DNA of 64,000 nt from Cellulomonas sp. S1-8 (GTDB lineage: Bacteria; Actinomycetota; Actinomycetes; Actinomycetales; Cellulomonadaceae). This document shows positions 62,006 to 64,000 of this stretch, in pieces; the first letter of the stretch is position 1, and every line of letters starts with the position of its first letter. The DNA is taken from NCBI RefSeq assembly GCF_026184235.1, contig NZ_CP110806.1, positions 3,348,001-3,412,000 of the forward strand, read 5' to 3'. Under the pieces are notes generated by a model. It was not told the DNA's origin and made no database searches. It worked only from the letters and a program-made list of their open reading frames with translations. Made by a program: the position numbers and the translations under genes.

Positions 62006-64000
62006 GGTCCCGGCGAGCTGCTCGACGTGCTGCTCGCCGGTGGCCGGCGAGCCGACCGGGCGACCCACGTGCGGCACCTGCCGGCGCGCGAGGGCGTCCG
62101 CGCGGACTGGCCCGCGTGGGCCGACGAGGACCTCGTGCGCGGGTATCGGGCACTGGGTGTCGAGCGGCCGTGGGCGCACCAGGTCGACGCCGCCGACGCG
62201 GCGTGGTCGGGCCGGCACACCGTCCTCGCCACGTCGACGGGGTCCGGCAAGTCGCTCGCGTTCTGGCTGCCGGCGCTGTCGGCCGTGCGACGCGCCGCCG
62301 CGGGTGCGCTGCTGGACCCGGGCCGCATCGAGTCCGCCACGCGCCGCCCCACCGTGCTCTACCTCAGCCCGACCAAGGCCCTCGCCGCCGACCAGCTCGC
62401 CGCGCTGGAGCGGCTGCTCGTCGCGGCAGGCACCCGCGACGTGCGGGTCGCGACCTGCGACGGGGACACCTCCCGCGACGAGCGGCGCTGGGTGCGGGAG
62501 TACGCCGACGTCGTCCTGACCAACCCGGACTTCCTGCACTTCGCGCTCCTGCCGGCGCACGCGTCGTGGGCGCGGCTGCTCGCGTCGCTGGCGTACGTCG
62601 TCGTGGACGAGTGCCACGCGTTCCGCGGCGTGTTCGGTGCGCACGTCGCGCTCGTGCTGCGGCGGCTGCGCAGGCTCGCGGCGGCCTACGGCGCGTCGCC
62701 CGTCGTCGTGCTCGCGTCGGCGACGACGTCGGACCCGGCCGTCAGCGCCGGGCGGCTGCTGGGCGTCGACCCCCGGGACGTGCACGCGGTGACCACGGAC
62801 ACCTCCCCGGCCGGGCGCAAGACCGTCGTGCTGTGGCAGCCCCCCGAGCTGCCCGGGGGCGACGGCCCGTGGGCCGCGCTGCTGCCGGCCGAGGACCCGT
62901 GGGCGACGGTCATCACCGTGCCGGCGGGTGACCCGGGGGCCGGCGGCCCGGCGGAGGAGCCGTCGCCCGACGAGCCGCCCCCGGGCGAGGCCGCGGGGTT
63001 CGGCGAGCCGGCCGTCGGCGGGCGCACCGCCTCCCCGCCGGGCACCCCCGCGGACGACGGGCCGGCTGCCGCGACGGCTTCCGACGGCACGGCACGCGAG
63101 GGTTCGGGACCGCTCGGGACCGGTGAGCGGCTGGTCGCCGTGCCCCGCGACCGGCCGCGGCGCACCGCGACCGCCGAGGTCGCGGACCTGCTCGCCGATC
63201 TGGTCGCCGCCGGTGCGCGGGTGCTGGCGTTCACGCGGTCTCGCCGCGGCGCGGAGTCCGTGGCCGCCGCGACCCGTGACCACCTCGCGGCGGTCGACCC
63301 GACGCTGCCGTCGCTCGTGTCGTCGTACCGCGGCGGGTACCTGCCGGAGGAGCGCCGCGCCCTCGAGCGCGCGATCCGCGCCGGGCACCTGCGCGCGCTG
63401 GCCACCACCAACGCCCTCGAGCTGGGCGTCGACATCTCCGGGCTGGACGCCGTGCTCATCGCGGGCTGGCCGGGGACGCGCGTGTCGCTGTGGCAGCAGG
63501 CCGGCCGTGCGGGACGCGCCGGCGCCGACGGGCTCGTCGTGCTCGTCGCGCGCGAGGACCCCCTGGACACCTACCTCGTGCACCACCCCGAGGCGGCGCT
63601 CGACGCCCCCGTCGAGGCGACCGTCTTCGACCCCGGCAACCCGTACGTCCTGGCACCGCACCTGTGCGCGGCCGCCGCCGAGCGGCCCCTGCGGGCCGAG
63701 GAGCTCGACCTGTTCGGTCCGCGCGCGCCCGCGCTGCTGGCCGAGCTCACCGAGCGCGGCATCCTGCGTCGACGCACGTCGGGCTGGTACTGGACGCACG
63801 CCGAGCCGGCGAGCCGCATGACGGACCTGCGTGGCGCGGGCGGGGACCCCGTGCGCGTCGTCGAGAGCACGACGGGACGGTTGCTGGGCACGGTCGACGC
63901 CGCGTCAGCCGACGCGACCGTGCATCCCGGTGCGGTGTACGTGCACCTCGGGGCGACGTTCGTCGTCGACGAGCTGCACCTCGCCGACGGTGTGGCGCTG
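62003..64000 (+). CDS. DEAD/DEAH-box helicase of the YprA/Hrq1 type (3' end outside window)
   Basis: Superfamily 2 helicase; 666 codons are visible and the frame is still open at base 64000. Seen: Q-like motif RPWAHQVDAADAAWSGRH, motif I LATSTGSGKSLAFWLPAL near residue 77, Ia LYLSPTKALAADQLAAL, motif II VVVDECHAFRG (DECH), motif III VVLASATTSD, and in the second domain VLAFTRSRRGAESVA, TTNALELGVDISGLDAVLI and QQAGRAGRAGADGLVVLV. The order and DECH box fit the YprA/Hrq1 (DUF1998-linked) DNA-repair helicases. A Pro/Glu/Gly-rich insertion of about 90 residues (near 310-380) separates the two RecA domains. GTG 62003 is set by the leaderless hexamer. Confidence 0.9.
   Translation, partial: MGPGELLDVLLAGGRRADRATHVRHLPAREGVRADWPAWADEDLVRGYRALGVERPWAHQVDAADAAWSGRHTVLATSTGSGKSLAFWLPALSAVRRAAAGALLDPGRIESATRRPTVLYLSPTKALAADQLAALERLLVAAGTRDVRVATCDGDTSRDERRWVREYADVVLTNPDFLHFALLPAHASWARLLASLAYVVVDECHAFRGVFGAHVALVLRRLRRLAAAYGASPVVVLASATTSDPAVSAGRLLGVDPRDVHAVTTDTSPAGRKTVVLWQPPELPGGDGPWAALLPAEDPWATVITVPAGDPGAGGPAEEPSPDEPPPGEAAGFGEPAVGGRTASPPGTPADDGPAAATASDGTAREGSGPLGTGERLVAVPRDRPRRTATAEVADLLADLVAAGARVLAFTRSRRGAESVAAATRDHLAAVDPTLPSLVSSYRGGYLPEERRALERAIRAGHLRALATTNALELGVDISGLDAVLIAGWPGTRVSLWQQAGRAGRAGADGLVVLVAREDPLDTYLVHHPEAALDAPVEATVFDPGNPYVLAPHLCAAAAERPLRAEELDLFGPRAPALLAELTERGILRRRTSGWYWTHAEPASRMTDLRGAGGDPVRVVESTTGRLLGTVDAASADATVHPGAVYVHLGATFVVDELHLADGVAL

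Overview
The window is 64 kb of very GC-rich, densely packed DNA with actinobacterial hallmarks: GTG/TTG starts, many 4-nt ATGA/GTGA overlaps, menaquinone genes, Rex, BldC-like and bS22-type small proteins, SigE-family sigma factors, a fused PxpBC and a membrane proton pyrophosphatase. The best single taxonomic clue is a 1,002-residue GH26 mannanase with three SLH repeats, whose layout and active-site spacing resemble Man26A of Cellulomonas fimi. I infer Cellulomonas or a close relative. No rRNA, tRNA, CRISPR array, transposase, phage or plasmid gene was seen; this looks like core plus lightly accessory chromosome.

Layout. 1-9.4 kb: truncated HtrA/DegP protease, then menaquinone genes menD, menC, menB, menE, menA, interrupted by a DUF3048 lipoprotein. 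9.4-15.4 kb: two small membrane proteins, the System II cytochrome c maturation operon (TlpA/ResA, CcdA, ResB, CcsB) and a histidine phosphatase. 15.4-19.3 kb: MarR/YceI divergent pair, redox repressor Rex, glutaredoxin-like protein, HAD phosphatase, acetyltransferase. 19.3-26.3 kb: LacI regulator, bS22-like peptide, BldC-like protein, AcuC deacetylase, TrkH/TrkA potassium uptake, PPK2. 26.4-30.6 kb: secreted or membrane proteins of unknown role and a hydrolase. 30.6-36.6 kb: L-arabinose operon (LacI regulator, kinase, araD, araA) and proC. 36.8-43.1 kb: a five-gene efflux operon with two HlyD-type adaptors flanking a MacB-like ABC transporter and a DUF5666 lipoprotein. 43.4-49.8 kb: methyltransferase, endonuclease/phosphatase, GH26 mannanase, lipoprotein. 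49.9-52.7 kb: proton pyrophosphatase and an anti-sigma antagonist. 52.8-56.6 kb: a tandem duplicated SigE-type sigma factor plus membrane partner. 56.6-59.2 kb: class III ribonucleotide reductase nrdD-nrdG with paired NrdR boxes. 59.3-61.8 kb: 5-oxoprolinase pxpA-pxpBC. 62-64 kb: a YprA/Hrq1-type helicase running off the end.

Together the genes suggest a plant-polysaccharide degrader (surface mannanase, arabinose catabolism) able to switch between aerobic and anaerobic life (menaquinone, cytochrome c maturation, Rex, class III RNR).

Three cross-cutting observations stand out. (1) At least 13 genes have an A2/T6 -10-like hexamer exactly 6 nt before the start codon, as expected of leaderless mRNAs. 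(2) Four 55-56 bp intergenic palindromes beginning CGA and ending TCG look like a dispersed hairpin family. (3) menD, the DUF3048 gene and acuC carry five apparent single-base indels, mostly in G/C runs, which may be sequencing errors.
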